A DNA stretch of 60,604 bases from an uncultured Oscillospiraceae bacterium (GCA_947626785.1 CANQTO010000014.1:1-60604); one strand, 5' to 3'; positions 1 to 7,955 are shown, counted from the first letter of the stretch. The notes: a model not told the origin generated them from the letters alone. Program-made: numbers and translations.

Positions 1-540
1 GGCCGGCTCTTCCAGGACCCCATGCGGGGCAGCGCCCCGGGCATGACCATCGAGGAGAACCTGGCCCTGGCCGCCGGAGGCGGCGGCTGGCTCAGCCACG
101 TGTCCAAGGCGGAGAAGGAGGCCTTCCGGGAGAAACTGGCCCTCTTGGGCATGGGCCTAGAGGACCGGATGCGCCAGCCCGTGGGGCTCCTCTCCGGCGG
201 GCAGCGGCAGGCCCTGACCCTGGTGATGGCCACCATGGTCCCGCCCAAGCTCCTGCTTTTGGACGAGCACACCGCGGCCCTGGACCCGGGCACCGCCGAA
301 AAGGTGCTGGATCTGACGGAGAACGTGGTCCGGGAGGGCAATCTCACCTGCCTGATGATCACCCACAACATGTCCTCCGCCCTGGAGCTGGGCAACCGGA
401 CTTTGATGATGGACTCCGGCCGCATCCTGCTGGACCTGAAGGGGGAGGAGCGGAAGGGCCTGACGGTGGCCGACCTGCTGCGGATGTTCAAGGAAAACGT
501 GGGCAAGGCCCTGGACAACGACCGGATGTTATTGTCTTGA
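1..540 (+). CDS. ABC transporter ATP-binding protein (5' end cut by window edge)
   Basis: This is the C-terminal two thirds of an ABC ATPase that would energise an importer or exporter at the inner face of the membrane. The reading frame is open from base 1, so the gene starts outside the window. Visible in order are the Q-loop (FQDP), the ABC signature (LLSGGQRQAL), Walker B (LLLLDEHTAALDP) and the H-loop (MITHN). The tail with KENVGKALDNDRMLL resembles the COG1101 group of ATPases, which pair with a substrate-binding protein and permease of the TrpXYZ type; that assignment is from recall of the family. The permease and binding protein would lie upstream, outside the window. The Walker A motif is not visible because of the truncation. 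Confidence 0.9.
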   Translation, partial: GRLFQDPMRGSAPGMTIEENLALAAGGGGWLSHVSKAEKEAFREKLALLGMGLEDRMRQPVGLLSGGQRQALTLVMATMVPPKLLLLDEHTAALDPGTAEKVLDLTENVVREGNLTCLMITHNMSSALELGNRTLMMDSGRILLDLKGEERKGLTVADLLRMFKENVGKALDNDRMLLS

Positions 541-585
541 GAGCCAAAAAAGCATTTTTTGCGGAATTTTTGCCAGAAAACGCTC

Positions 586-614
586 TTTACTGATGCGCAG
601 GCAGATCATATAAT
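586..614 (+). promoter_or_regulatory. Sigma-A-like promoter for the amidohydrolase operon
   Basis: TTTACT (586-591), a 17-base spacer and a perfect TATAAT (609-614) lie 37 bases upstream of the start codon at 651. The surrounding 110-base gap is AT-rich compared with the flanking genes. A GGAGG ribosome binding site follows just before the start. Confidence 0.65.
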
Positions 615-650
615 AATACAGAAAATGAAACGATTTCCGCGGAGGCGCGT

Positions 651-2012
651 ATGAGGATCTTGATCAGCGGCGGCCGGGTAGTGGACCCGGCCAGCCGGGT
701 GGATTCAAAGCTGGATCTGCTGCTGGAGGACGGCAAGGTAGCCGCCGTGACGGAGGGCCGGCTCCAGGCGGATCAGGTCATCGACGCGGCCGGGAAGATC
801 GTCTGCCCCGGCTTCGTGGATATCCACATGCACGAGGACCCGGTGGACAGTGGGCGGCTCTTCGACGACGAGGAGAAGGCCGTCTACAACTGCATGCTGC
901 GCATGGGCGTGACCACGGCCATCGGCGGCAACTGCGGTGAGAACAAGTACCACCCGGCGGATTATCTGGACTTAGTTGACCGGGACGGCGCGCCGGTGAA
1001 CGTGGCGATGCTGGCCGGGCACGAGTTTTTCCGGCACCGGGCCGGCTGCCTGGACAAATACGCCCCTGCCACCAAGGCCCAGCGGGAGCAGATGGCAGAC
1101 GAGATCGCCGAGAGCCTCCGGCGGGGCTGCCTGGGCGTCTCCTACGGCATCCGCTACGTGCCGGGGATGGATATGGAGGAGCTGAAGATCACCGCCCGGG
1201 GCTGCCGGGAGAGCGGCAAGCCCATCGCCGCCCATATCCGCAGCGATGCGGAGGAGGTCTACGCCGCGGCCAGGGAGTTCCTGGACGCGGGGGAGGCCCT
1301 GGGCGTGCCGGTGGAGATTTCCCACATCGGCAGCATGGCGGGCTTCGGGCAGATGGAGCGCTTCCTGGCCCTGGTGGACAGCTACCGGCTCCGCCTGCCC
1401 CATATCGGCTGTGACTGCTATCCCTACGCCGCCTTTTCCACCGGCATCGGCTCCACTACCTATGACCCGGGCTGGATGGAGCGTTACCACTGCGATTACG
1501 GCGTGGTGGAGATGGCCGAGGGGCCGTTCAAGGGGCAGTGCTGCACGAAAGAGATCTTTGAGAAAGAGCGCCGGGAACACCCGGAGGCCATGACCGTCTG
1601 CTACGTGATGCAGCAGGCGGAGGTGGACCGGGCCTACCGGCACCCGGGCGTCATGCTGGGCAGCGACGGCACCTTGAGCCGGGGCCAGGGGCACCCCCGG
1701 GCCGCCGGGGCCTTTCCCCGCTTCCTGGCGGAGTACGTCCGCACGGGCAAGGTAGGGCTCTCGGACGCCATCGAGCGGATGTCCGCCCTGGCCGCCCGGC
1801 AGATGGGCCTTGAAAATAAGGGCCGCCTCAGCGTGGGGGCCGACGCGGATATTGTGATCTTCGACCTGGAGAAGGTCCGGGACCGGGCCAGCTTCGCCCA
1901 GCCCCTGCTGCCCCCGGAGGGCATCGACTGGGTGCTGGTAAACGGCGTCCCCGCCGTACACAACGGGCAGATCCTGAACGGCCGGGCGGGCCGCTCCGTG
2001 CGGCGTTATTGA
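651..2012 (+). CDS. Amidohydrolase, N-acyl-D-amino-acid deacylase (D-aminoacylase) family
   Basis: This 453-residue metal-dependent hydrolase probably removes an N-acyl group from a D-amino acid or related acylated compound in the cytoplasm. The urease-superfamily layout is clear: an N-terminal beta-sandwich strand (ILISGGRVVDPASRVDSKLD), the metal motif HMH in GFVDIHMHEDP, EISHIGS in the middle of the barrel, and the late signature GSDGTLSRGQGHPRAAGAFPR, which is characteristic of D-aminoacylases. The C-terminal GRLSVGADADIVIFD strand completes the beta-sandwich. The start is set by a GGAGG site about 8 bases upstream. An amino acid permease and a serine amidase-like hydrolase follow, which supports a role in salvaging acylated or D-amino acids. 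The substrate cannot be read from the sequence; dihydroorotase-like relatives are the main alternative. Confidence 0.85.
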   Translation: MRILISGGRVVDPASRVDSKLDLLLEDGKVAAVTEGRLQADQVIDAAGKIVCPGFVDIHMHEDPVDSGRLFDDEEKAVYNCMLRMGVTTAIGGNCGENKYHPADYLDLVDRDGAPVNVAMLAGHEFFRHRAGCLDKYAPATKAQREQMADEIAESLRRGCLGVSYGIRYVPGMDMEELKITARGCRESGKPIAAHIRSDAEEVYAAAREFLDAGEALGVPVEISHIGSMAGFGQMERFLALVDSYRLRLPHIGCDCYPYAAFSTGIGSTTYDPGWMERYHCDYGVVEMAEGPFKGQCCTKEIFEKERREHPEAMTVCYVMQQAEVDRAYRHPGVMLGSDGTLSRGQGHPRAAGAFPRFLAEYVRTGKVGLSDAIERMSALAARQMGLENKGRLSVGADADIVIFDLEKVRDRASFAQPLLPPEGIDWVLVNGVPAVHNGQILNGRAGRSVRRY

Positions 2013-2056
2013 ACGTATAAACCTGCCGTGCTTCGCGGCGGATGGGAGGAAAACAT

Positions 2057-3451
2057 ATGGAAAAGAATCACAGTAAGCTCTCCGGCGGCAAGCTGAAGAA
2101 GGAGCTGGGCCTGTTCTCCGGCGTCAGCCTGGTCGCGGGCATGACCATCGGCTCCGGCATCTACTACCTGGGCAGCTATGTCCTGGAGCGGACCAACATG
2201 TCCATGGGCATGGCCCTGATCTGCTGGCTGGTGGGCGGCCTGGTGAGCATCCTGGGCGGCCTGTGCTTTGCGGAGCTGGGCGCTGAGATGCCGGTCACCG
2301 GCGGCCTGACCACCTATCTGTCCAAGGCCTACCACCCCATGCTGGGCTTCATCAACGGCTTCTCCAGCTTCCTGCTGACCTGCTCCGGCTCCATCGCGGC
2401 CCTGTCTCTGGCGGCGGTGACCCCCTTCGCCGAGCAGTTCGGCATGGGCGACTGGACCGTGAAGCTGATCGCCATCACCATCATCGTGGTCTTCACCCTG
2501 CTGAACCTGGTGGGCGTGAAGCACGCGGCAGTCTTCCAGAACTTCTCCATGGTGGCCCGGGTGGTCCCCCTGATCCTCATCATCTTCATCGGCCTGTTCT
2601 TCGGCACCCAGAGCCCCAACCTGTCCCCGGCCACCGCCTTTGTGGACGGCAAGGCGGGCATTGTGGACGTCATCAAGCTGGTGGGCTACGCCACCTTCGC
2701 CAGCCTCTGGGCCTATGAGGGCTGGACCAACCTGAACACCGTGGCCGGCGAGATGAAGAAGCCCCGCCGGGATATCCCCCTGGCCATCATCATCTCCATG
2801 GGCTTCATCACCCTGACCTACACCCTCTTCAACCTGGCTATCTACCGGGTCATCCCCGCGGACGAGGTCAACTCCATGATCTCCGGCGGCAACCTGTACC
2901 TGGGCACCGAGACGGCCACCCGGGTCATGGGCCAGTTCGGCCGCTGGATCGTCCTCATCGGCATGACCATCGGCATCATCGGCACCGTCAACGGCGACTG
3001 CCTGGTCTTCCCCCGCACCTACTACGCCATGGCCAAGGGCGGCTACTTCTTCAAGGCCATGGGCGACGTGAACGACAAGGGCGTGCCCGCCAAGGCCATC
3101 CTGGCCTCCTCCGGTATGTCCATCGTGCTGGTGCTCTTCAACAGCCTCCAGACCCTCACCGACTGGCTCATCACCGTCAGCGCCCTCATCAACCTGCTGG
3201 CCATCATCGCCGTGCTGATCTTCCGGAAGAAGTACCCGGATATGGAGCGGCCCTACAAGGTCTGGGGCGGCGTGCCCGTCATCATCCTGACCATTCTCTG
3301 CTTCGTGATCCTGCTGGTGAACAACTTCGTCTCTGACCCTGTCACCTCGCTCAAGGGCCTGCTCATCATCGCCGTCTGCGTGCCGGTGTACTTCATCTTC
3401 CGCAAGCTCAACGGCGGTGTGGAGTACGATACCGACCTGATCGACAACTGA
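2057..3451 (+). CDS. APC-superfamily amino acid permease
   Basis: A 464-residue integral membrane transporter of the amino acid-polyamine-organocation superfamily, probably a proton- or exchange-driven amino acid carrier. About twelve hydrophobic segments are visible. The first one carries the helix-1 signature GMTIGSGIYYLGSYVL, which contacts substrate in this family. The motif WAYEGWTNLNTVAGEMKKP is the conserved helix 6 to loop region. I chose ATG 2057 rather than 2042 because GGGAGG sits 7 bases before it and is itself inside the longer version. The gene follows the amidohydrolase by 44 bases and is followed after 3 bases by a serine hydrolase, so the three are probably one transcript. 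Substrate is unknown. Confidence 0.9.
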   Translation: MEKNHSKLSGGKLKKELGLFSGVSLVAGMTIGSGIYYLGSYVLERTNMSMGMALICWLVGGLVSILGGLCFAELGAEMPVTGGLTTYLSKAYHPMLGFINGFSSFLLTCSGSIAALSLAAVTPFAEQFGMGDWTVKLIAITIIVVFTLLNLVGVKHAAVFQNFSMVARVVPLILIIFIGLFFGTQSPNLSPATAFVDGKAGIVDVIKLVGYATFASLWAYEGWTNLNTVAGEMKKPRRDIPLAIIISMGFITLTYTLFNLAIYRVIPADEVNSMISGGNLYLGTETATRVMGQFGRWIVLIGMTIGIIGTVNGDCLVFPRTYYAMAKGGYFFKAMGDVNDKGVPAKAILASSGMSIVLVLFNSLQTLTDWLITVSALINLLAIIAVLIFRKKYPDMERPYKVWGGVPVIILTILCFVILLVNNFVSDPVTSLKGLLIIAVCVPVYFIFRKLNGGVEYDTDLIDN

Positions 3452-3454
3452 GTC

Positions 3455-4213
3455 ATGGATAAACAGACGATCGCCGCACGTCTCCGGGACCTCCCCGGAG
3501 ATGTGGGCCTGTACTATAAGGATCTGACGGCCGGGGAGGCCTGGGGCTTCAACGAGGAGGCCCTCTTCGAGGCCGCCAGCGTCATCAAGCTGCCGGTGTA
3601 CGCGGTGGTGATGAAGCTCTGGGCCGAGGGAAAGCTGGACCTGGGCGAGAAGCTGCTGTGCCGGCAGGAGGATAAGCTGCCCCCCTGCGGCGCGCTGTAC
3701 TTCTTCACCGGGGAGGTGGAGGCGGATATCCGCACCCTCTGCGGCCTGATGATCTCCCTGTCGGACAACGCTGCCACCAATCTGCTCCTGCGGCGGCTGG
3801 GGCTGAACTTCCTGAACGGGCAGTTCAGGGAGATCGGCCTGGAGAAGACCCACCTGGAGCGGCTGCTCTTTGACAGCGAGGCCGCTTCCCGGGGCCTGGA
3901 GAACCGCATCTGCCTGCGGGAGCTGGGGGAGCTGCTGGAGAAGATCTACCGGCACAGCTTCATCTCCGAGGAGGTGAGCCGGGAGATGGAGGAGCTTCTG
4001 CTGCTCCAGCAGGTCAACCACAAGATCCCCGGCTACCTGCCGGACAGCATCCCGGTGGCCCACAAGACCGGCGAGGACGACGGGATCACCAACGACGTGG
4101 GCGTTGTCTATGCCCAGAAGCCTTTTGTTCTCTGCTTTGCCTCCAACCGGACCGATGTGCCCGCCGCCGAGCGGGCCATCCGCCAGATCGCCCTGGAGCT
4201 GACCGAGAGCTGA
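3455..4213 (+). CDS. Serine hydrolase, class A beta-lactamase fold
   Basis: A 252-residue protein with all three active-site motifs of the penicillin-recognising serine hydrolases: SxxK (S42-V-I-K45), SDN (in LMISLSDNAATNLL) and KTG (in VAHKTGEDDG). It lacks any signal peptide, which argues against a secreted antibiotic-resistance enzyme and for a cytoplasmic amidase or peptidase. It starts only 3 bases after the permease stop codon, so translation is probably coupled. Together with the upstream acylase and permease it may process an imported acylated or peptide-linked amino acid. The family also contains true beta-lactamases. Calling it a resistance gene would need the Glu166 region and activity data, and I cannot confirm an equivalent glutamate with certainty. 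Confidence 0.85.
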   Translation: MDKQTIAARLRDLPGDVGLYYKDLTAGEAWGFNEEALFEAASVIKLPVYAVVMKLWAEGKLDLGEKLLCRQEDKLPPCGALYFFTGEVEADIRTLCGLMISLSDNAATNLLLRRLGLNFLNGQFREIGLEKTHLERLLFDSEAASRGLENRICLRELGELLEKIYRHSFISEEVSREMEELLLLQQVNHKIPGYLPDSIPVAHKTGEDDGITNDVGVVYAQKPFVLCFASNRTDVPAAERAIRQIALELTES

Positions 4214-4228
4214 AAAACTGTATAAACA

Positions 4229-4270
4229 AAAACCGCGCTCCCTGTTGTTCGCAGGAAGCGCGGTTTTTTG
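4229..4270. terminator. Bidirectional intrinsic terminator
   Basis: AAAAACCGCGCT and AGCGCGGTTTTTT flank a short loop between two convergent genes. The stem has a T-run on both strands, so it can end the permease/hydrolase transcript from the left and the rplT transcript from the right. Confidence 0.85.
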
Positions 4271-4282
4271 TTGCCTTATTCT

Positions 4283-4636
4283 TTACTGGGCGCTCTTCGC
4301 CAGCTCGCAGAGGGCGGTGAAGGCGGCGGGGTCGTGGATGGCGGTCTCGGAGAGCATCTTGCGGTTCATGTCCACTCCGGCCAGCTTCAGGCCGTGCATA
4401 AAGCTGGAGTAGTTCATGCCGTTCATCTTGCAGCCGGCGCTGATGCGGGTGATCCATAGCTTGCGGAAGTCTCTCTTCTTCTGCTTGCGGCCCACATAGG
4501 CGTAACGGCCGGACTTCATCATCTGCTCGTTGGCCATCTTATAGTGGCGGGACTTGTTTCCCCAATAACCCTTGGCCAGGCCCAGGATCTTATTTCTGTG
4601 CTTGCGCGTCATCATCGCGCCTTTAACTCTTGCCAT
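4283..4636 (-). CDS. rplT: 50S ribosomal protein L20
   Basis: A complete 117-residue L20, which binds 23S rRNA early in assembly of the large subunit. The start [19 protein letters not shown] and the block [18 protein letters not shown] are near-invariant L20 sequences. It is the last gene of infC-rpmI-rplT, the usual Firmicutes order. In Bacillus L20 represses this operon by acting on the leader upstream of infC; the leader described at 5517-5640 has the expected attenuator layout. It ends at the bidirectional terminator. Confidence 0.98.
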   Translation of the reverse strand: MARVKGAMMTRKHRNKILGLAKGYWGNKSRHYKMANEQMMKSGRYAYVGRKQKKRDFRKLWITRISAGCKMNGMNYSSFMHGLKLAGVDMNRKMLSETAIHDPAAFTALCELAKSAQ

Positions 4637-4666
4637 TGTTTAATCCTCCTATCTCAGCGTCTGCCC

Positions 4667-4864
4667 TTATTTGTAAGGGATCATTTTCTTGATGGTCGCC
4701 TGGTTGGTCACGTCGGCGTAGGTCTCGGAACGCAGACGGCGGCAGCGCTTGGTGTCCTTCTTGGTGAGGATGTGGCTCTTATAGGCGTGCGCGCGTTTCA
4801 CTTTGCCTGTCTTGGTGAGATTGAATCTCTTCTTGGCACCGCTGTGGGTCTTCAGTTTGGGCAT
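4667..4864 (-). CDS. rpmI: 50S ribosomal protein L35
   Basis: A 65-residue basic protein with the L35 signature [20 protein letters not shown] and the conserved C-terminal region MIPYK. L35 is a small component of the large ribosomal subunit. It sits between infC (39-base gap) and rplT (30-base gap), and a GGAGAAAG site precedes the start. Confidence 0.98.
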   Translation of the reverse strand: MPKLKTHSGAKKRFNLTKTGKVKRAHAYKSHILTKKDTKRCRRLRSETYADVTNQATIKKMIPYK

Positions 4865-4903
4865 AATACTTTCTCCTTCCGTAACTGGCTTACTCTGCTT
4901 TTA

Positions 4904-5476
4904 TCAACCCTCCGACTGAGGGGGCTTGGGGGTCTTAGGTTTGCCCGGCTTTTTGGCGGGCGCCTGGGGCTTGGGGGAGAGGAACATGGACATGTTCCGG
5001 CCCTCCAGCTTGGCGGCCTTATCCATGTTCGCGATATCCGCGCACTTCTCCGCGAACTCCTTCAACAGCTGCGTGCCCAGGTCGGTGTGGGCCATCTCAC
5101 GGCCCCGGAAACGCACAGAGACCTTGACCCGGTCCCCGTCCATGAGGAACTTCTGGGCGTTCTTCAGCTTGGTGTTGAAATCGTTGTCGCCGATGCTGGG
5201 AGACATGCGGATCTCCTTGATCTCAATGACCCGCTGGTTCTTCCGGGCTTCCTTCTCCTTCTTGGCCTGCTCGAAGCGGAACTTGCCGTAGTCCATGATC
5301 TTGCAGACGGGAGGATTGGAGCCGGGAGCGATTTTTACCAGATCCATCTCGCGCTCGGCGGCAATGCGCAGCGCTTCCGCCGAGGACATGATGCCCAGCT
5401 GCTCGCCTGCGTCGCCGATCAGGCGGACTTCCTTGTCGTTGATCTCGTCGTTGATCTGATGAACAGCGTTAGCGAT
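4904..5476 (-). CDS. infC: Translation initiation factor IF-3 with probable AUC start codon
   Basis: IF-3 binds the 30S subunit, keeps it apart from the 50S subunit and rejects non-canonical start codons. The protein runs from the N-terminal domain (QINDEINDKEVRLIG) through the linker to the C-terminal domain (RIRM-type ligands in EIKEIRMSPSIGDNDFNTK, and FRGREMAH). The frame is open further upstream, but the only strong ribosome binding site, GGAGGTG at 5483-5489, is followed 6 bases later by ATC at 5474-5476 in frame. No ATG lies at a suitable distance, and the GTG in this stretch is part of the binding site itself. This gives a 190-residue product of normal length. Starting IF-3 on a poor codon is the known autoregulatory device in this family (AUU in E. 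coli). Confidence 0.93.
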   Translation of the reverse strand: MANAVHQINDEINDKEVRLIGDAGEQLGIMSSAEALRIAAEREMDLVKIAPGSNPPVCKIMDYGKFRFEQAKKEKEARKNQRVIEIKEIRMSPSIGDNDFNTKLKNAQKFLMDGDRVKVSVRFRGREMAHTDLGTQLLKEFAEKCADIANMDKAAKLEGRNMSMFLSPKPQAPAKKPGKPKTPKPPQSEG

Positions 5477-5516
5477 TGGAAACACCTCCGGTAAAAAATA
5501 AAGTGCGGGGACACTG

Positions 5517-5640
5517 AAAACAAAAGCGCGGACGCACAGCATCCGCGCATAAAAACACCTGATGACCCCAAGGGGGCGATGCTTTATTGACCACGGCTGG
5601 CTCAATGGCCGCCGGGTGAGGCCGGGGATGCCGCACCTTC
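5517..5640 (-). promoter_or_regulatory. infC-rpmI-rplT leader with attenuator (L20-leader-like)
   Basis: The roughly 175-base untranslated leader contains an intrinsic terminator hairpin upstream of the infC binding site: GCGCGGA (5548-5542) pairs with TCCGCGC (5532-5526) and is followed by TTTTGTTTT. Further upstream are GC-rich segments (around 5555-5640) that could form alternative stems. The position and layout match the L20-controlled attenuator known from Bacillus; equivalence is inferred from position, and the alternative fold was not computed. Confidence 0.7.
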
Positions 5641-5657
5641 TTTGTTTTAGCGCATAA

Positions 5658-5686
5658 AGTATATCAGCTTCCCCGCGGCCTGTCAA
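5658..5686 (-). promoter_or_regulatory. Consensus sigma-A promoter of the infC operon
   Basis: On the minus strand a perfect TTGACA (5686-5681) and TATACT (5663-5658) are separated by exactly 17 bases. Transcription would start near 5651 and run into the attenuator leader. Confidence 0.85.
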
Positions 5687-5743
5687 GTATTTTTTTCCTC
5701 CGCGCGGAAAAGCTAAGAACAAAGCGTGCGGGAGATGAGAGAG

Positions 5744-6109
5744 ATGGAATACGTCCTTGTTTACGCGGTGGGCGGGCTGCTGTACGCCCTGCTGGAGCTC
5801 CTATGGCGGGGCTGGACCCACTGGTGCATGGTGCTCTGCGGCGGGGCCTGCTTCACGCTGATGTATCTGATCGGCCTGCTGGGCATCCCCCTGGGCCGGA
5901 AATGGCTCCTCTGCGCCGCGGCCATCACCGCCGTGGAGTTTTTCACCGGGTGTCTTGTGAATCTGCGCCTGGGCTGGGGGGTCTGGGACTATTCCGCGCT
6001 GCCCTTCAATCTGCTGGGGCAGATCTGCCCCCATTTCGTCCTGCTCTGGCTGGCCCTGTCCGTCCCGGGCCTGGAGCTGTGCCGGATACTGCGGCAGATG
6101 CTCCGATAA
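5744..6109 (+). CDS. Putative ABC-transporter permease-like small membrane protein (CmpB / PF06541 type)
   Basis: A protein of about 121 residues with four hydrophobic segments. The motifs LLELLWRGWTHWCM, EFFTGCLVNLRLGWGVWDYS and PFNLLGQICPHF are the hallmarks of the family annotated as putative ABC transporter permease (CmpB, PF06541). Its molecular function is not established. Start codons at 5726 (GTG), 5735 and 5744 (ATG) are all possible; I favour 5744, which has GGGAG nine bases upstream. It lies divergent from the infC promoter, and I see no convincing promoter of its own. Confidence 0.75.
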   Translation: MEYVLVYAVGGLLYALLELLWRGWTHWCMVLCGGACFTLMYLIGLLGIPLGRKWLLCAAAITAVEFFTGCLVNLRLGWGVWDYSALPFNLLGQICPHFVLLWLALSVPGLELCRILRQMLR

Positions 6110-6185
6110 AAATAGGAGCAGGGCAAACCCCCGCTCCCGGACTATAGACTAAGACTTGCGAAGTCCATTTTGAAGCAGCAAAAAA

Positions 6186-6462
6186 TCAAATTTGTTTTTG
6201 AGGCAGCTTTGCCTCGTCGGCAGAAGCTCTATTTACTCGCTTCCGGCTGAAAGCCGAAAGCTCGTTCACGCCGCTCTGCCTCCTCTCAAAACCAAAGCGG
6301 ACGCTTTGGTTTTGGTAAGGAAGAACGAGGCTGCCCGCCGATTTTGGCGTGCTTGCGCGGCAAAATGGCTTTGCAGCCTTGTTCTGACGCCGCGCCGACC
6401 AACCGAAGGGCGATAAGCGCGAGTAACTCAAATGCGAGCCCAGCGAAGCGGGTCGCATTTGA
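6186..6462. repeat. Modular hairpin intergenic repeat, copy A
   Basis: The gap 6110-6467 holds no gene. It contains a repeat seen three times in the window. One end is TTTGTTTTTGAGGCAGCTTT; the other is a GCGCCGACCAA...GCGATAAGCGCGAG block followed by a long hairpin, TCAAATGCGA (6428-6437) pairing with TCGCATTTGA (6453-6462). The interior between 6215 and 6390 is specific to this copy. The hairpin lies directly beyond the deoC stop codon and may also act as a terminator or mRNA stabiliser. The related copies are at 13431-13701 and 30503-30648. Confidence 0.7.
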
Positions 6463-6467
6463 ATACT

Positions 6468-7151
6468 TCAGTATTTTTCGTCCGGCGCGCCGGAGGCGCC
6501 CTCCAGCTCCATAGCCAGCTTCACGATCCGGCTGGTGCCCAGGCGCTCGGCGCCCAGGGCGATGAACTCCTCCGCGTCGGCCAGGGAGGAGATGCCGCCG
6601 GCGGCCTTGACCTTGACGCTCGCCGGGCAGTTTTCCCGCATGAGCTTCACGTCCTCGGGGGTGGCTCCGCCCTTGGAGAAGCCGGTGGAGGTCTTGATGT
6701 AATCCGCGCCGCACTTGGTCACGATCTGGCACAGGCGGATCTTCTCCTCCTCGGTCAGCAGGCAGCACTCGATGATGACCTTCAGGATGTGCCCCTGGGT
6801 GGCCTTGCGCACGGCGGAGATGTCCTTTTCCACCTCGTCCCAGCAGGCGTCCTTGACCATGGAGAGGTTGATGACCATGTCGATCTCGCCGGCCCCGTTG
6901 CCGATGGCGTCCGCCGCCTCATAGGCCTTGACGGCGCTGGTGCAGTAGCCGTTGGGGAAGCCGATGACCGTGCAGATGGCCAGCTTGTCCCCCACGTAGC
7001 GCTTGGCCCCGGCCACGTGGCAGGGCGGGATGCAGACGCTGGCGCAGTGGTAGCGGATGGCCTGGTCGCAGAGCTTGCGGATCTCATCGGCGGTGCAGTC
7101 CACCCGGAGGAGGGTGTGGTCGCATTTTTCCAGGATCTCTTTTATGTCCAT
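6468..7151 (-). CDS. deoC: Deoxyribose-phosphate aldolase
   Basis: A complete 227-residue class I aldolase that cleaves 2-deoxyribose-5-phosphate to glyceraldehyde-3-phosphate and acetaldehyde during deoxynucleoside catabolism. Family blocks are CDHTLLRVDCT, ASVCIPPCHV, CTVIGFPNGYCT, the KTSTGF motif and SVKVKAAGG, which carries the Schiff-base lysine. The start follows AAGGAG by 8 bases. No other nucleoside-catabolism gene is adjacent. It has its own promoter, and a repeat hairpin follows its stop codon. Confidence 0.97.
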   Translation of the reverse strand: MDIKEILEKCDHTLLRVDCTADEIRKLCDQAIRYHCASVCIPPCHVAGAKRYVGDKLAICTVIGFPNGYCTSAVKAYEAADAIGNGAGEIDMVINLSMVKDACWDEVEKDISAVRKATQGHILKVIIECCLLTEEEKIRLCQIVTKCGADYIKTSTGFSKGGATPEDVKLMRENCPASVKVKAAGGISSLADAEEFIALGAERLGTSRIVKLAMELEGASGAPDEKY

Positions 7152-7182
7152 AATACGATCTCCTTATTTTTATAGTGCTTCC

Positions 7183-7211
7183 ATTATATACCTTTTTATG
7201 GTCATATTCAA
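7183..7211 (-). promoter_or_regulatory. Promoter of deoC
   Basis: TTGAAT (7211-7206), 17 bases and TATAAT (7188-7183) read on the minus strand, about 32 bases before the deoC start. Confidence 0.75.
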
Positions 7212-7265
7212 GGCCCATTCCTGAATAGATTGGACTATCTCAACGAAAAGGACGGCAAACAGCGC

Positions 7266-7886
7266 ATGGACATGAACTCCGAAAACAATTTCACGCGGCT
7301 TTGCGGCTGCATGGCCGGCAGCCCCGTGTATTCCCATACCAGCCGGGGCCAGGACTTCTACAGCTTCCCCCTCCAGGTCCAGCGGCTCTCCGGCAACACC
7401 GACACCGTCAATGTGATCCTGCGCCGGGAGCAGTTGGCCGCTCTGGAGCTGCGGGAGGCGGAAAAGCTCTGCGTCAGCGGCGAGCTGCGCACCTTCAACA
7501 ACCGGCGGGGGGAGGGGGCAAAGCTCATCATCACCGTCTTCGCCCGGGAGCTGGGCTTCTGCGACGAGGAGGACAGCAACCTGGTGCAGCTGACCGGGGC
7601 CCTCTGCAAAGAGCCCAACCTGCGCACGACCCCCATGGGCCGGGACATCTGCGACCTGATGGTGGCCGTCAACCGGCGCTACGGCCGCTCCGACTACCTG
7701 CCCTGCATCTGCTGGGGCCTGAAGGCCCGGGAGGCCTCCCTCTGGCCGGTGGGGACCCTGGTGCGTCTGGAGGGCCGCATCCAAAGCCGCAACTACATAA
7801 AGCTCACCGAGGCCGGGCCCGTGGAGAAGACCGCCTTCGAGGTCTCCGTCACGGACATCGAGGCCCAGCTGCCCGGGGAGCTTTAA
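7266..7886 (+). CDS. Single-stranded DNA-binding protein-like, two OB-folds
   Basis: A protein of about 206 residues that appears to hold two consecutive OB-fold units. The first covers roughly residues 8-100 (LCGCMAGSPVYSH, RLSGNTDTVNV, LCVSGELRTFNN). The second covers roughly 108-190 (LTGALCKEPNLRTTPMGRDI, VNRRYGRSDYLPCICWG, RLEGRIQSRNYIK). The second unit is the typical SSB core with its N-G-R-S-D-Y-like strand. It lacks the acidic tail (DDDIPF) of the replicative SSB, so it is probably an accessory paralogue. The start is uncertain: 7266 is the first ATG, a TTG at 7230 is possible, and neither has a strong ribosome binding site. Confidence 0.75.
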   Translation: MDMNSENNFTRLCGCMAGSPVYSHTSRGQDFYSFPLQVQRLSGNTDTVNVILRREQLAALELREAEKLCVSGELRTFNNRRGEGAKLIITVFARELGFCDEEDSNLVQLTGALCKEPNLRTTPMGRDICDLMVAVNRRYGRSDYLPCICWGLKAREASLWPVGTLVRLEGRIQSRNYIKLTEAGPVEKTAFEVSVTDIEAQLPGEL

Positions 7887-7926
7887 GCGGCAAAAGAGAA
7901 GCTTTTCACCAGTTTTGTCGAAGGCC

Positions 7927-7955
7927 TTGACGGCCGCCTCCGGATAGATTATGTT
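7927..7955 (+). promoter_or_regulatory. Promoter of the secreted orphan gene
   Basis: TTGACG (7927-7932), a 17-base spacer and TATGTT (7950-7955), followed by a good ACGGAGGTGG binding site. Confidence 0.55.

Noticed and set aside
3455-4213. Antibiotic-resistance beta-lactamase
   Set aside because: Motifs fit the fold, but there is no signal peptide and the operon context is amino acid metabolism, so a resistance call is not supported.
5477-5722. Longer infC product starting upstream of 5476
   Set aside because: The extension would run through the attenuator hairpin and promoter region, has no ribosome binding site, and exceeds normal IF-3 length.
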